Positions 10,034-22,336 of a stretch of DNA of 64,000 nucleotides are shown here, in pieces. The position numbers were made by a program, and so were the translations under genes. The stretch lies in assembly GCA_963082975.1 (NCBI GenBank), contig OY720346.1:44555296-44619295 (forward strand). The letters are read 5' to 3'. Source of the DNA: Labia minor. Its lineage: Eukaryota > Arthropoda > Insecta > Dermaptera > Spongiphoridae. The notes beneath the pieces were generated by a model that saw nothing but the letters and a program-made list of their open reading frames with translations, had not been told where the DNA came from and did not search any database. Within the stretch, counting starts at the first letter, position 1. The number at the start of each line of letters is the position of its first letter.

Positions 10034-12659
10034 ATGGAAAAAAAAGACGAATCATCCACTTCTTTATCACAAGGACATCAACATTTAACCATGTTGTTAA
10101 ATATGCCTAGGAGGGACTGTCAGGTATGTTTTCTATTATCATATTGTTTAAAGGTGCAACTTTTTATATATTAAATATTTTTTATAGGGATCAACACCTC
10201 AGAAACAAGCACCTCCACCTCATACCAGTTTAACATCACCAAATCCAATTCCTGTGCCAACTACAGAATCAGTTCTCACACCAAAGTTACAGTAAATATT
10301 AATTGTATTAATATATAGGATAAGAAAAAAAATTAAATAATATTTGTGTATGTAAAATTCCTTTCAATTTATCATAATCATTGTCTAAAATAAAATAACT
10401 TAAAACATGAAACATTATAAAAATCTATATATATATTTTTAAATGTTTTTGTCTGCACGTTGCTCCAGATTTTTAGTTATTCAATCTTAATAGTTAATTA
10501 AGATGTTTATTGATTTTATATTATTAATATTTGGATTAAATTGATTAGATAAAAATTAAATATTTTTTCTCCTCTTTTTATTACACTTTATTGTAATTAC
10601 TACAAACTTATCAAAATAACAAATATTAATTTGTGAAAATTTGTAATTTTCCAATTTTCATTTATATCATTAAATTTTTTTTTCAGGAATGTTGTTGCAA
10701 CTGTGGATTTGAAATGTAATCTGGACTTAAGACGTATCAGTTTTAGAACAAGAAATTCTGAATATAATCCAAAAAGATTTACAGGGATTGTTATGAGAAT
10801 TCGTGAACCAAGAACAACTGCATTAATTTTTTCATCTGGAAAAGTTGTTGTGACTGGGGCTCGGAATGAAAACGATGTGATGCTTGCGGCAAGAAAATAT
10901 ACAGCAATTATAAAAAAACTTGGTTTTAATGTATGTTGCCTTTCTTATTTAATAATAATATTTTATTTAATTTTTTAAAAAAAAGAAAGAATTATTCTAA
11001 TCTGGGCTCTAAAGGTTTCAAGATCAAGAGGGATAACATACAAGTTAATAAAATGAATATTTAAATTTTACATTCAAAAATATCTAGTATTAAACTTTCG
11101 ACACTTGAATAGAATTATTTCCTCATTATTTTTCCATATTTTATACATTTCTTCAGATTAGAAAAGTTAGGTAAGAGATACTAACGAGATTAAATTGAAT
11201 TAAAGTTTTTAAGTTTCTATTTTATCTAATTATCTTAGTTATTTTAAGTTCAATTTGAAATAATACAAATAATTATAATATAAATTATTCTAACAATTAA
11301 TATCCATGTCTTTATTAACTATTATGTGATTTACTAATTTAATTTATCAATTTAAACTCACCAAAAGGGAGCTCGATGGGCATAGAAATAGATTAGGATA
11401 TAAGGGCTCATTTTAACTAAACGATTCTAATCTATGAGATCTATTTTGATAATAGGAAATTTAAATTGTGAAAAAATATGGATAATCGATTAGATAGGAT
11501 GGGGATTGTTGATTAACAAGATTAATTTATTGTGGTGTAGAGGGTGTAAAAAAACTCAAATAAGAAAAAACACCAGTTATAGATCAACTATACTTGAAAA
11601 AATGTTGTTCTTTTTAATTAAAAATAATTTTTTTTTAATGTATGTAAAATAATGAAGAGAAAAGAATATTTTATAAATAATTAGAGACAAATTTTCATCC
11701 ACATTTTAATTTTAGATAATGAACCGTTGGCTAAATCGATGTTCAAAGAATCCAAAGAATATAATAAATAAATAATTATAAATTTATCAAAATGGCTTCG
11801 AGAAGATAATTCATTATCTCGATAATTTCTTATTCTCAATTAAATGATTATGTTTGATTATTTATCTATATTAAAAATAATTTAATATATCTTTTTTTTT
11901 TCTTAGGTACAATTTTGTAATTTTATGATCCAAAATATTGTAGCTACAATTGATTTAAAATTTCCAATTAAATTAGAGAAATTACATGAGAAACATTCAC
12001 AATTTAGTAGGTAAGTTTTTAATTTCAATATTTATTTATATATATGTATATGTTTTATGTTCATCATCAGATTTTTAATATTATAACTATTATTATGTTA
12101 TTATCAAGTTATGAGCCAGAATTATTTCCTGGATTAATTTATCGTTTGGTGAAGCCACGTGTTGTTCTACTTATTTTTGTTAATGGAAGAATTGTTATGA
12201 CAGGTAAATATATAAATAAATTAAAAATAAAAAATTTAACAATGGGTATCTATTTGTTCATTAAGGTGTTATTAAGTTTTTAAAATTTCAAATAAATCAT
12301 TATATATATAATTAATATTATATCAGATTAGATTTTTAGTTGAGATTAGAAAACTAATTTTTATTTACTGGAAAAATACAATATCATATTAAAAGTAAAA
12401 TTAAATGTTGGTTTTAAAATTATAAAACAAATTAACCAATGGGTGGGGTGTAGTAGAGCTAACCCATGGTCATATATTGTGGCATTGTATCTAAATGCGC
12501 CGCTGGGTTTACCACAGTATATTAATTTAATAAATATATATTAGGAATATCTCACTAAATTGATTTTAATAAAACTTTCTTTTAGGTGCTAAATTAAGGC
12601 AAGATTTAGAAGAGGCAATTGAAAATATGTTCCCAATTTTGAAGAGTTTTAAAAAATAA
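10034..12659 (+). CDS. Tbp/Trf: TATA-binding-protein family factor, TRF1-like
   Basis: Six exons give 236 residues: 10034-10123, 10188-10291, 10687-10930, 11907-12010, 12109-12203 and 12586-12659, with closed phases. Residues 1-64 are a short N-terminus rich in Pro, Thr and Ser with no glutamine tract. The rest is the two-lobed saddle. Lobe 1 has [23 protein letters not shown] and LAARKY; lobe 2 has [20 protein letters not shown] and VLLIFVNG. All four DNA-intercalating phenylalanines are kept (KRF, LIF, ELF, LIF), so TATA-like DNA binding is likely. The core is much more diverged than animal TBP usually is. Features such as [28 protein letters not shown] and FVNG recall Drosophila TRF1 (which serves Pol III) more than TBP; this comparison is from memory. 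It could instead be a fast-evolving TBP. A poly(A) signal lies at 12744-12749. Confidence 0.88.
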
Positions 12660-13560
12660 TTATTTTTATTACATGAATTTTATGAAAAAGAGTAGGAATA
12701 AGAAATACATTTTACATTTGTACATAATCAAAATTTAAAAAAAAATAAAAATAAAAATCATCAATGACAAAAAATTTTTATTGGTAATTATAGTATCAGC
12801 TAAAATATTTTTTTAACAAAAAATATCTGACAAATGTTCAAATTTTTGTAAAAATTTTTGCATATTATTATTATAAATATAATTTTTAGCGACCTCTGGT
12901 ACTCCAACTTTATTTTAAGGAAAAAATTTTTAAATTAATTTTTTGGTCACACAAAAGATGAAATAAATTAGTAGAGTTTTTAATCTAAAAGACATCTCAT
13001 TTTATTAATGCAACAAAAATTCCTTGGAGGAATCCTTGATAAAAAATACATTTCTAAAAAAGCAATGCAGAATTAATTCCTAAAATGAATTTTGAGTGAA
13101 CTAAGCCATAATTATGACACAATATCAAGGATATTTTAATAAAAGAACAAAAGAATCAGAAAAAGGTGGTCATTTTTCAGATATTATTTTCTGTTGATAT
13201 ATTAGATAACTGATTTTTTAATTACCAATAAAATTTTTTAAAATATGAAAAAAAAAAATATTTTCCCATTCTTTAAAGATGAAATAAATTAGTTGAAGAT
13301 CTCCAAGAATAATTAGTTATATAGTTATAATTATTTATATGAGGAAAAAATAAATAAATATTCTAAATTAATAGAAAAAACGTATTTTATTATATTTCAT
13401 ATATAATTTAAAAATGTTTTTTAAACTAAAAAAAAAAAATTTTTAAATTATCTCAATATTGTTCAAACATGTCAAATGTTAACACTACTTAAGAATTATA
13501 TTATTATTATTATATTAATTTGTATATTAAGTTAAAAATAAATTATTTATTTATATTTAT
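12660..13560. other. 3' UTR and AT-rich intergenic sequence
   Basis: The 3' UTR of the TBP-family gene is followed by AT-rich DNA with many A-tracts. I see no gene. Confidence 0.4.
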
Positions 13561-13910
13561 AAAAAAAAACTTTTTAAAAACACGCTTTTATTTAAATGCA
13601 CTAAAAAGAGAAAATAATTTCTCCACACACCACAATTTCCTTACAATTTATCATATCTAAAAAATGAAAGCGTGGGCACCAAACATGCATATAGACATCA
13701 ATTATAGTAGAAAAGGAAAAAACCAGAAAGGATTGTAGATATACAATGAAATGTCCTATGTATTCTTTTCCTTTCTCTGCATGTTTGGCGTCCACGCTTT
13801 CATTTTTTACATATGATTAATTGTAGGGAAATTGTGGTGTGTGTGGAGAAATTATTTTCTCTTTTTTAGTGCATTTAAATAAAAGCGTGTTTTTAAAAAG
13901 TTTTTTTTTT
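13561..13910. mobile_element. Palindromic MITE (long terminal inverted repeats), copy 1
   Basis: The left 130-150 bp and right 130-150 bp are inverted copies. The left end reads ACTTTTTAAAAACACGCTTT, then ATGCACTAAAAAGAGAAAAT, then a stretch including GAAAGCGTGGGC. The right end carries the reverse complements. TA-rich flanks would allow a TA target duplication. There is no coding capacity. The size and long inverted repeats suggest a Tc1/mariner-type MITE that could fold into one hairpin. Confidence 0.7.
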
Positions 13911-15941
13911 ATATTTTTTTTATTTCCTAATTTTTAGATTTGATAGAAATTTCTCCCGGTTTTTTATTTCAGGTTATTGTGTGAATGTTGAAAGAATCTA
14001 ATTCAAGTCGATTCCTCACCTCAAAATACTATATATAAAATCGGTGGTATAGGGGGCTGATTATTATTATTATTATTATTATTAGATTATTGGTTTATTT
14101 ATACATATATCTTTTCAAAAACAATATTGCTATTACTTTAATTGATATTCATTTAAATTAAAAAATATTTTTACAAAATAATTAAACGTGATTTAAATTA
14201 ACATTATATTAATATTTAATTACTATTTTTCAATATTATGCAATATGTAATTACTAATTGATAAATATAATACCTCCTAGGTCACCTATGACCTAAGTTG
14301 AATGAGAATATTGCATTGTCATCGGAGTTACATATGTATGCGAAATTTCAGCTCATTCGAACATTGGGAAGTGGGTCAAATTAACGTTGCAAGATTTGAC
14401 AACACGGAAACGGGTGTAAACTGGTGTAAACTAAATAAAAGCGTGTAAAAATCAATATATATATATTTCATAATTGTATTCCTATCTTCCTCTTTATTCA
14501 TATTTTCCTTATTCGTTTAATATCTATTCTTAAATTTTTATAAACGAATAAACTAATTTTTTTTTACTCCTTTACACAAAACGTCACACCTGTTTGTGAT
14601 ATCCTTAAATAAATTAAAATTAGAAAGTTTGATTATTTTATAAATTTATTTCAACTTAAAAATTTATATATTTAACTTTGTATTAAAGTCATTCATTATT
14701 CTTTAAGAAAAATACTTTTGGTAATTTATGCAATAAAAAACTCATTTCATTAATATTATTGTGTGTCTGTAGAAGTATTCAAGTAAAAAATATACAACTA
14801 TTATTTGGTCAGTTGTATTTGTATAGATATGACGCGTTGTCTCTTATTTTGAAAGTTGAGAGAATCAATTGGAAAACAACCACAGAGATGGGTTAATCAA
14901 AAATATAATTTAAAATTAGATGTGAGAGATAATTCCTGGATAGATTTTATATGAAAGTGGATTAGAATAGAAAATTGGAACAGTTGAAGTTTCCACTTTA
15001 AATAATGCCACAGATAAATAAATATGTATTTAAATATAATTTTTAAAGGAGTTGTGTCCAAGCGTTTTGCCCCATTGGGAGTTGCTTTAGGCCAAAGGAA
15101 TAGGCGAATTGAAAAATTTATTATGATATTTATCATTAATATTTTTTTATAACAATTTATTGCAAATACACTAACACCAAACAAATATTGATCAATTACT
15201 TCACAAATTTTAAAATTAATATTGTTAAAGGAAAAACCAAAATATCTAATTGTTGTTCAGTACATTATAATATATTAAATAAGTAAATAATAATTTCATA
15301 TTCATATTACTATTTAATTATGTTTATTTTTTATAAAAATCATTGTTATATCTTTTAAGTGATAATTATAAAATCTTGGACCCGAAAATGCTAATATAAT
15401 AATAATATTTAAAAAAATATAGTAGAACATATAACATGCGTGAAACGATGAAATGTCATTTTAAAAAGAGTGAATATTTGTTAAAACTTGTTGATTAACT
15501 ACTTTAATTATTAGGAGAAAAAAAAAACAAAATGTGTTTTCCAAAATCTTCAAAATATTAATTTTCAGCTCATAATCTCCCCCTCCCTTCACTCTCCTTC
15601 ATGATTCCAAATAAATTCTTTAGGCTCTCTCTTTCTTTACAACATATTATTGCAATTAATGGACCCAAAATAAAATTAATTGGACCTTGATTAGATAGAT
15701 AGATTAAAGATGAATTTTTAATATAATCATATAGTACAGTTGCGTCTATCTGGTTGCAGAATTTGCAGGCGTTCATGTTAACTAGGAATAGTTTTTAACT
15801 TATGTATAGCCTTGACTAGTTCAATAGGTATGTTTGAAGAGTTTGTTTTTCAGATTCAAAAAGAAAACTGTTGAATATTTGTAAGAAATACAACAAATAT
15901 TTATACATATTTATATAATATACCTTTTCTTGTTATTCTAG
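13911..15941. other. Repeat-bearing intergenic sequence
   Basis: A (TTA)n microsatellite lies at about 14062-14085. A segment at about 14330-14455 (ATGTATGCGAAATTTCAGCT through AAATAAAAGCGTGTAAAAA) matches the right part of the MITE copy at 15942-16312, so it is a third, partial member of that group. The rest is AT-rich with only short random open frames and no supportable gene. Confidence 0.45.
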
Positions 15942-16312
15942 AAAAAAACTTTTTAAAAACACGGCTTTATTTAAATGCACTAAAAAGGAGAAAATAATTT
16001 CTCCATATACACCACGATTTCTTTAAAATTAATCATATCTAACAAATGAAAGCGTGGGCGCCAATCATGCAGAGAAAGGAAAATAATACGAAGGACATTT
16101 CATTGTATATGCAGAAACCTTTCTGTTTTATTTCCTTTTCCACATTACTTGATAACTATGTCTATTTGAAGTAGAATTTGCGTTTTACCCTGCATGTTTG
16201 GCGCCCACGATTACATATGAATGCAAAATTTCAGATCATTCGAAAATTGGCATGTGGGTCAAATTCACCTTTCAAGATTTGATGACACGATGTGAAACTG
16301 AATAAAAGTGTG
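15942..16312. mobile_element. MITE copy 2, related to the element at 13561-13910
   Basis: The left 130 bp matches the left end of copy 1 (ACTTTTTAAAAACACGGCTT, ATGCACTAAAAAGGAGAAAA, GAAAGCGTGGGCGCC). The right part contains TGCATGTTTGGCGCCCACG and then differs from copy 1, sharing instead the segment seen at 14330-14455. The boundary on the right is approximate. Non-coding. Confidence 0.55.
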
Positions 16313-16635
16313 TAATTAATTTATTGATTAAATTGTTTTTTTTCTTTGTTATTCCAAAAATTATAAGGTTTTGTTTTGCAATGATTAAAATTGAATTTTT
16401 TTTATAACTATAGATATACTATTTTAAGAATATTAAATTAATATTAAGATGAATACCCGTTCTATTTAGAGACCTACAATGTAATTCTCTGCGCGCAGTC
16501 CAAATTTGGTACAAAGGGAAACAATGCAATACCTCCCTTACTATCATCGACAGGTAAAAAACGGTTTTATTGTAATACCACATGTGTTCAACTGTCGTTT
16601 AAGGAAAAAAAATCCTGAGTGTCTCCACACAACTT

Positions 16636-17062
16636 TCTCGCAATTTGAATTGGATTAATTAACATATATTATATTTAAATTAAATTATAAAAAATTAATA
16701 AATAATATTTATTAAACCAGCGCGTGTTTGGCTCTTTGCTGATGGCACCACGTCACGTGCTGGCGCGTGATTGCCAGTCAACGTGTTAAAAAATTAATTC
16801 TGGTACTTTCAGTGATTCAATCAAAAAAAAAAACGTGGTAGGTAATGACCCTCTTCCGGATGAGCTACATTTCTCAAAAGTTGATAGAAAACTATGCATT
16901 TTGAATAATGCCAGCGTACCAAATTTCATTATTCTAGCTCAAACCGTTTTTGCGTAATCTTCTCTACATATATACATAAACACACACACTCAGACACTTT
17001 TCTCAACCTTATTGTTAGTGACAATGACTCAGGGACCTTCAAAACGAATAAAAACATAAATG
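16636..17062. repeat. Dispersed repeat, copy 1 (partner at 25308-25832)
   Basis: Shares several long blocks with 25308-25832, including CGCGTGTTTGGCTCTTTGCT, GTGGTAGGTAATGACCCTCT, GAGCTACATTTCTCAAAAGT and CTCAGGGACCTTCAAAACG, in the same order and orientation. A CA-rich microsatellite sits in both copies. No coding frame persists. It is probably part of an unclassified transposon. Confidence 0.65.
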
Positions 17063-18225
17063 GCGAGATAGTAAAAAGTCGATCTTGATAGGTAAATTCA
17101 ACTTAAGTTAAAGACCGTAAAGGCCGAGCTTAGCTTTTTCTCTTTGAAACAAATTTGGACTCCCTAATCTGTCCTCTATTTCAAAATTAAAGTTAAATTA
17201 ATTGCTCTTCTTTTTACTACATAATATAACTATTTTTTTTTTGTTAATAAATTGATTTTTGTATTATAAAACGAGAATTGTAAAACTTTCGTTAGAGTAA
17301 ATAAATTGTCTTTATATATGGAAATAACATTACTTTATTGAAAATTATACAAACATTATATTTTTTTTTTCATTTTCATGTTATCTTTTACTAATCATTT
17401 ATTTATATGGTGTTTAACCTTTATACATATATATAACCACTTGAATTAATTGTTTTTTTGTGATCATAATGAAATGTACCATAAAATATAATAGTCAAAA
17501 ATAAGAAAAATTTCCTTATTTCTAATCTAACCATTTTTAAGGGCATAGTTTGTACTTATTATTATTTATTATATAATTTGCAAAAATTTTAAAAGTAATC
17601 TAGAAAAGTTAAAAAATTTTATGTATAATATGTCCTTCCTTCTTAGTTAAATCTAATCTTCTTAAGTGATGTATTTGTATATAATGTTTACATAATTATA
17701 TTTGTCTGGAACCTCTCACATGAAACCCAACGTCATAGATGACGTATGAGATTGTGCGTACTAAGGTCATAGAAAAAGCAATTATTTAGAGAATCTTAAT
17801 AATTTGTTCTAAATCTCTGTCGATAAAAACCAATTTAATGAAATATTTAATAAATAAATATCGTTTGTTAGATGAAAAAAATTAAAATAAAATTAGCAAG
17901 GAAATAAAATGTCAAATCGTACCACCGCTAAGTACTTTAAAAGTTTATTTTTTACAGTTTGAAAATATTGTCTCAAGAATATGGCAGGAATTAAATTGGG
18001 GGAGGGGGGGCAATTTTTATTAATTTCTTCCATTCTACTTTACTTATCTTATACTTATTGTAATTTATACCTATATTAATATATAGCAATTAGTTACTTT
18101 TTTAAGAAATTAGAAATTATATTTTGGTATAAACCCTTGGTAAGAATTTCTGTAAAGCCCCGCGCACCCGCGCTGTTCATCCTATGCCTACTTCGGTTTA
18201 AAAAACTTCTCAATACATGTTAGAT
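17063..18225. other. AT-rich intergenic sequence
   Basis: I see no gene. There is a G-tract near 17998-18011. The last bases carry the left target duplication of the hAT MITE that follows. Confidence 0.4.
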
Positions 18226-18635
18226 CAGGGGTGGCCAAACCGCGGCCCGCGGGCCGCATGTCTCCCGCCGTAAACATTTTTGCGGCCCGCGAGATTCATC
18301 ACATTTTTATATTCTTCGCCCTCATGAAACAAATATCGCACTAGTGAAATAAATATGATTTCATTTTTTTTATTTCGTTGTTTCTTTTTTTATTTTTAGT
18401 ATTATATATTTTTTACTATGTGCATTCAGTATCATCATTATTATTATATTATATAGGTTTATATGTAAAAATAATAGTAAACATAATAAAAATTCATTAT
18501 TTTTCAATTTGTCACTCCAAACAATATCTATAATGGGTCTAAATCTAATATGGGTATGTATAATTATATGCGACCCGCGAAGTTATGATGCATTTCCAAA
18601 GTGGCCCGCAAGATCATTTGGGTTGACCAACTCTG
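18226..18635. mobile_element. hAT MITE with 8-bp target duplication
   Basis: Left end CAGGGGTGGCCAAACCGCGG. Right end in reverse complement CAGAGTTGGTCAACCC. A perfect 8-bp duplication, TGTTAGAT, flanks it (18218-18225 and 18636-18643). Both ends are GC-rich with GGCCCGC motifs and the centre is AT-rich and non-coding. It depends on a transposase supplied elsewhere. Confidence 0.85.
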
Positions 18636-19088
18636 TGTTAGATAATTAATAAAAACATACTCTTATTAATATTAATTTTAACAATTCCTACACAAAATAT
18701 TATAATATTATTTTCCCTTTAAAATATAATATACATTTTTATTTTTATTTGTATAATTAAAAATTGAAATGATTTAAATAATTCTAAAAGTTCTCATTTT
18801 ATAAAAATTAATATTATTTGATCATATTTATTGAATATTTTAATTGAAATAAGATATTTTTTAATTATGATTTTAAATAAATGTTAATTAAAAAATATTG
18901 TTTTTAAAAAATTCATGTATTTTCTTTTGAAAAGCAGGGCCGGCGGAAAAAATATAAATATAAATTTTGAGAGCATTATTATACACGATTTTTCTAGTAT
19001 GAAAGCTAGAAGAGTAAATATTATATTAATATGTTTACAAGTGCATACAAATATGAGTAAAAAAAATTACTCTGTGTATTAATTAATA
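18636..19088. other. AT-rich sequence before the Helitron
   Basis: No gene. The motif CAGGGCCGGCGG near 18935 resembles a hAT end, but I could not find a partner with a target duplication. Confidence 0.4.
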
Positions 19089-19304
19089 CTAGCTGCTCCG
19101 AGCGCCTTCCAGGCGCTCTTCACACCTCCGCCCCCTGTACCCCCGAGTGATACATAGTATTTGGTTGAAAGTCTGTATGTAAAAGGTTTTCATCCATTTT
19201 GATTCAATCAGTATAAGTAGATAAGACATGTATTTGTTTTCTTGTAAAATATATTTTAATTTAATCAGTAAATTAATTATATATTATTATTGTATTTATC
19301 TAAC

Positions 19305-20185
19305 TCTGTGTCTCTACAGTTTTCGAAAGATCTTAGCCGCAGCATCCACATTTCTCTAGGCGTCCCTATCCTGAGCTACAACCAAATCCTACCCCGTCCC
19401 ATCTCTCCCATGTCCCTTCCTTCATTGTCCACCCACCTTGGTCCTTGGTCTTCCACCGGATGTTTCCCAATCGGTTTTTCCCAATTTCTAGTTTCTCCAA
19501 TTCCATCCACGTCCCCTTCCCATCCCAGCCTTTTTGATTTTATAACCTTAACTATATCTGGACATTATTTCTCGTTATGCCATCTCCGCCATCCCCCTGT
19601 GACCTCATCTTCTTTTGGCCTATAAATGCTGCGAACAATATTAATCTCACAAATACTCCAAATCTACTCTCGTCTCCCAGAGTCATCGATAGGGTGACCA
19701 AACGTCCCGTCTTTAGGTGCTCTGTCCCAAAAATGTCTTCGGGACACCCTACTGTCCCGTTTTTTCAATATTTAGGACATTTCGTAATTTTTTTTTCAAC
19801 ATTTTTTCAATTTAGTTCTAAAAAAAGGTATACCGTTTGTCCCGGTTTGGTGTTTTCGAAATATGGTCACCCTAGTCATTGATCAACATGAAAAATAATT
19901 GTTTATATATTTTAATTTTGATCCTCTTTGATGAGATAAGCCCCTTTACTGCATAATAACAGGCGTTACTCAATTACAACGTCGATTTAAATTCTTCTCG
20001 AATATTATTATCCTTCGTGGTTATAGATCTTAAGTATTTAAATATTTATACTTTTTCAAATTCTACATTTTGTATGTTAATTGTATGTAAGTCGTATCCG
20101 TATCATAATTCTTGAATTTTTTTGTTTAATTACATTTCGGTTGATTTTTCCCCAATTTCTCTAATCACATGTCTCCTCTTCCAGT
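19305..20185 (-). pseudogene. LINE reverse-transcriptase 3' fragment, decayed
   Basis: On the minus strand the region near 19400-19480 reads, with frameshifts, like the LINE C-terminal tail (GPRWVDN, matching GRPRTRWVDN in the 47.5-kb copy). The part at 19890-20185 aligns with 47840-48190. It belongs to the same family as the fragments at 27955, 36545, 47392 and 53885. It is interrupted at 19690-19874 by a hAT MITE. It was either captured by the Helitron or inserted into it. Confidence 0.65.
19690..19874. mobile_element. Short hAT MITE (TAGGGTGACCA family)
   Basis: 185 bp with ends TAGGGTGACCA and TGGTCACCCTA in inverted orientation. Flanks GTCATCGA and GTCATTGA form an 8-bp target duplication with one mismatch. 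Internal motifs CCCGTCTTTAGG and TTTGTCCCGGTTTGG match the copy at 32006-32219. Non-coding. Confidence 0.8.
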
Positions 20186-20640
20186 CCAATACATTTACCT
20201 ATCAATGTTGCATAAGGAATTTAAATTTCTTAATTTGGCTAGAACACTCCATTTTTTTAAAATTTTAAATAGAGGGAGAGAGAGAGAGGTTCTAATTATA
20301 TATATATATATATATATATCTGTTTCTATGACAGCACAAAAAAGTAAACAAATTACATACATACAAACACTCTCCTTTATATATATTTCTGGAAAATGGA
20401 ACACCCGCAGCTCAGCTCAGGAGTTACCTAAGATTCTAATTTCTTTTTTATTTTTCATCTCATTTGAGGTACCCTTCACCTCAGAAAAATTTGGTTACCT
20501 TACTCCACATGTAGTTTAGGCTCTGGAGTTTTTTGCGTACAGACGGACACTATCGTATTAAATATATAGATTGATTAAATAACTTAATAATTTATTTATG
20601 TGCATTAATTTATAAATACCACTATTTGATTGACTTATAA

Positions 20641-20699
20641 TAAAAAGGGCGGCAAACTGGAGATCGCCCCGGGCGGCAAAAGTTCTAGGTACGCCACTG
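20641..20699 (-). mobile_element. Isolated DNA-transposon end
   Basis: Read on the minus strand this begins CAGTGGCGTACCTAGAACTT and continues with GCCGCCCGGGGCGAT, the style of a hAT-type terminus. No opposite end or target duplication is apparent, so it is a fragment. Confidence 0.4.
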
Positions 20700-20740
20700 T
20701 TTATTGACATCTGTTATTAATTTCTTTAATAAAAGAAAAA

Positions 20741-22336
20741 GTACCGGGACCCCGAGCCTCGGCTCGGTACTTAAGTTAAAAAAAATGATTCATTATTATT
20801 GGATTTGGCTGGTAATATTAATACCTGGGACACCGAGCTCTCGCTCTACCCTTTAAAAAATATTGATACACAATTCTTTAATTATTTATTACAATTATTA
20901 AATGTTACACATTTGCATCAATCTGATTAAAATTAATGAACTTGTGCTCCTCAATAATACATAAATATATAATATATAGGTACATATATTTTTTTTCTAT
21001 AGTGTTTTTTTGAAAAACTGTTTAGCGCCCCAAGTGGTTATAAAACAAACTAAAGACAAAAAAACGTGCTTTGCAGCTTTTCGGAATTAAAAAAGCAAAA
21101 TTGGCAGTCGTGGGACTGGCCGACAGAAGTGAAAACTTCTGCGTAAGAAATTTTAAAACAGACGAAATTCGCGCTATTTCACGAGAAAGATGAATTTCAT
21201 ATGCATGTATATATATATAACTTATATATTATTTTAAACATATATTTTAAACAAATTTGTAACTTATATTTATATATATATAAATACACAACTTTGTTTA
21301 AAATATTGCAATACGAACTGTTTTATAATTCTTATCTCTAACATAAAATATATATTTATTATGTGAAGTTCATTTCGTATAATTTTGATTATATATGTAT
21401 ATATGAAATGAACTTTACATAATAAATATATATTTATATGTTAGAGATAATTTATAAAACAGTTCTAATGACAATTCAAATTTCGCGCTCTGTTATAAGA
21501 AATTTGAAAGCAGATGGTTTCATGGTGTTGGTCACGATCACGCGAGTTCTATACTTTTTCCCCATCCCGCAAAAGTGCTCAACGCCGCTAAAGAAGTTTT
21601 CACTTCAAAAATTATTTAATATTTGGAAATATATCTGACTTATAGAAAAAATGAATATTAATTAAAGAAAGAAATAGTTTTTAAAATATCCTGAATAATA
21701 TGTAACAATTTTCAAGATAGAAATTTATTACAATATTACAATTATTAACTGTTGCATCATTGCATCAATCTGATTAAAATGAATGGAACTTCGGGTACTC
21801 AATAATAATAAATAAAATAATATTAATAAATATATTGAATAATATTTTATTGAAAAAATATTAAAACTTATAAAACTATCTAAAACTTTATTAATAAAAG
21901 AACAATGAATAAATAAATATAGAATAGTAATTTATTAAAAAGTAAACAATAGATAAAAAGAAAAAAAAATAACAAAATCATTATTTTCATTTTTAAATAA
22001 CGATTCACCCGGCGAGTTTCGAACCGACGAAATCCACTCGTTAAAACATCAGTCCAACCGCTGGACTATATGTATTTAGATAAAAAATTGTCATTTTTTT
22101 ACTGTCTTAGCAGGCAGTATTAAAAATTTTGACGTTTTCCATATATAATTTTCAATTAAGAAATTAATAATGAAGCTGTATGTTTCAAGAGATATCATCA
22201 ATAAAACTTAATTTTTCTTTATAAATACTATATCTAGTGTGAATTTGAAAAAAATCGTTAGAGCGGTTTTTGAGAACCAATATATATAGATAAATACATA
22301 TATACAATTTTAGCTAGCATAATAAGATAAGATAAA
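20741..22336 (+). repeat. Left arm of the giant inverted repeat
   Basis: Inverted partner of 22562-24260. It carries one private insertion at about 21352-21435, a small palindrome of its own (TTATGTGAAGTTCATTTC and its near complement GAAATGAACTTTACATAA) missing from the other arm. Short open frames occur but do not persist in the partner arm, so I treat the arm as non-coding. Confidence 0.75.
22016..22068 (-). promoter_or_regulatory. tRNA-like Pol III internal promoter, left arm
   Basis: On the minus strand TAGTCCAGCGG (22068-22058) fits the A-box consensus TRGYNNANNGG. GTTCGAAAC (22024-22016) fits the B-box GWTCRANNC. The boxes are about 33 bp apart, normal for tRNA-derived promoters. The sequence after the B box reads TCGCCGGG. 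There is no acceptor stem, so it is not a tRNA gene. Confidence 0.5.

Larger units (their letters stand above)
19089..20570 (-). mobile_element. Non-autonomous Helitron
   Basis: Read on the minus strand, the element starts TCTATATATTTAATACGATA (from 20570) and ends with a GC hairpin (GAGCGCC-TGGA-GGCGCTC) followed by a short spacer and CTAG (19092-19089). The flanking bases are A at 19088 and T at 20571, the AT target site Helitrons use, with no duplication. These are the structural hallmarks: 5' TC, 3' hairpin plus CTRR, AT insertion. The interior holds a LINE 3' fragment (19305-20185) which is itself interrupted by a hAT MITE. No Rep/helicase is present. Confidence 0.8.

Noticed and set aside
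18934-20699. One hAT bounded by CAGGGCCGGCGG and the CGCCACTG end
   Set aside because: The two ends do not match well as inverted repeats and there is no flanking 8-bp duplication.
22016-22068. A functional tRNA gene in the foldback arms
   Set aside because: A and B boxes are present but there is no acceptor stem, and the anticodon stem is not convincing.
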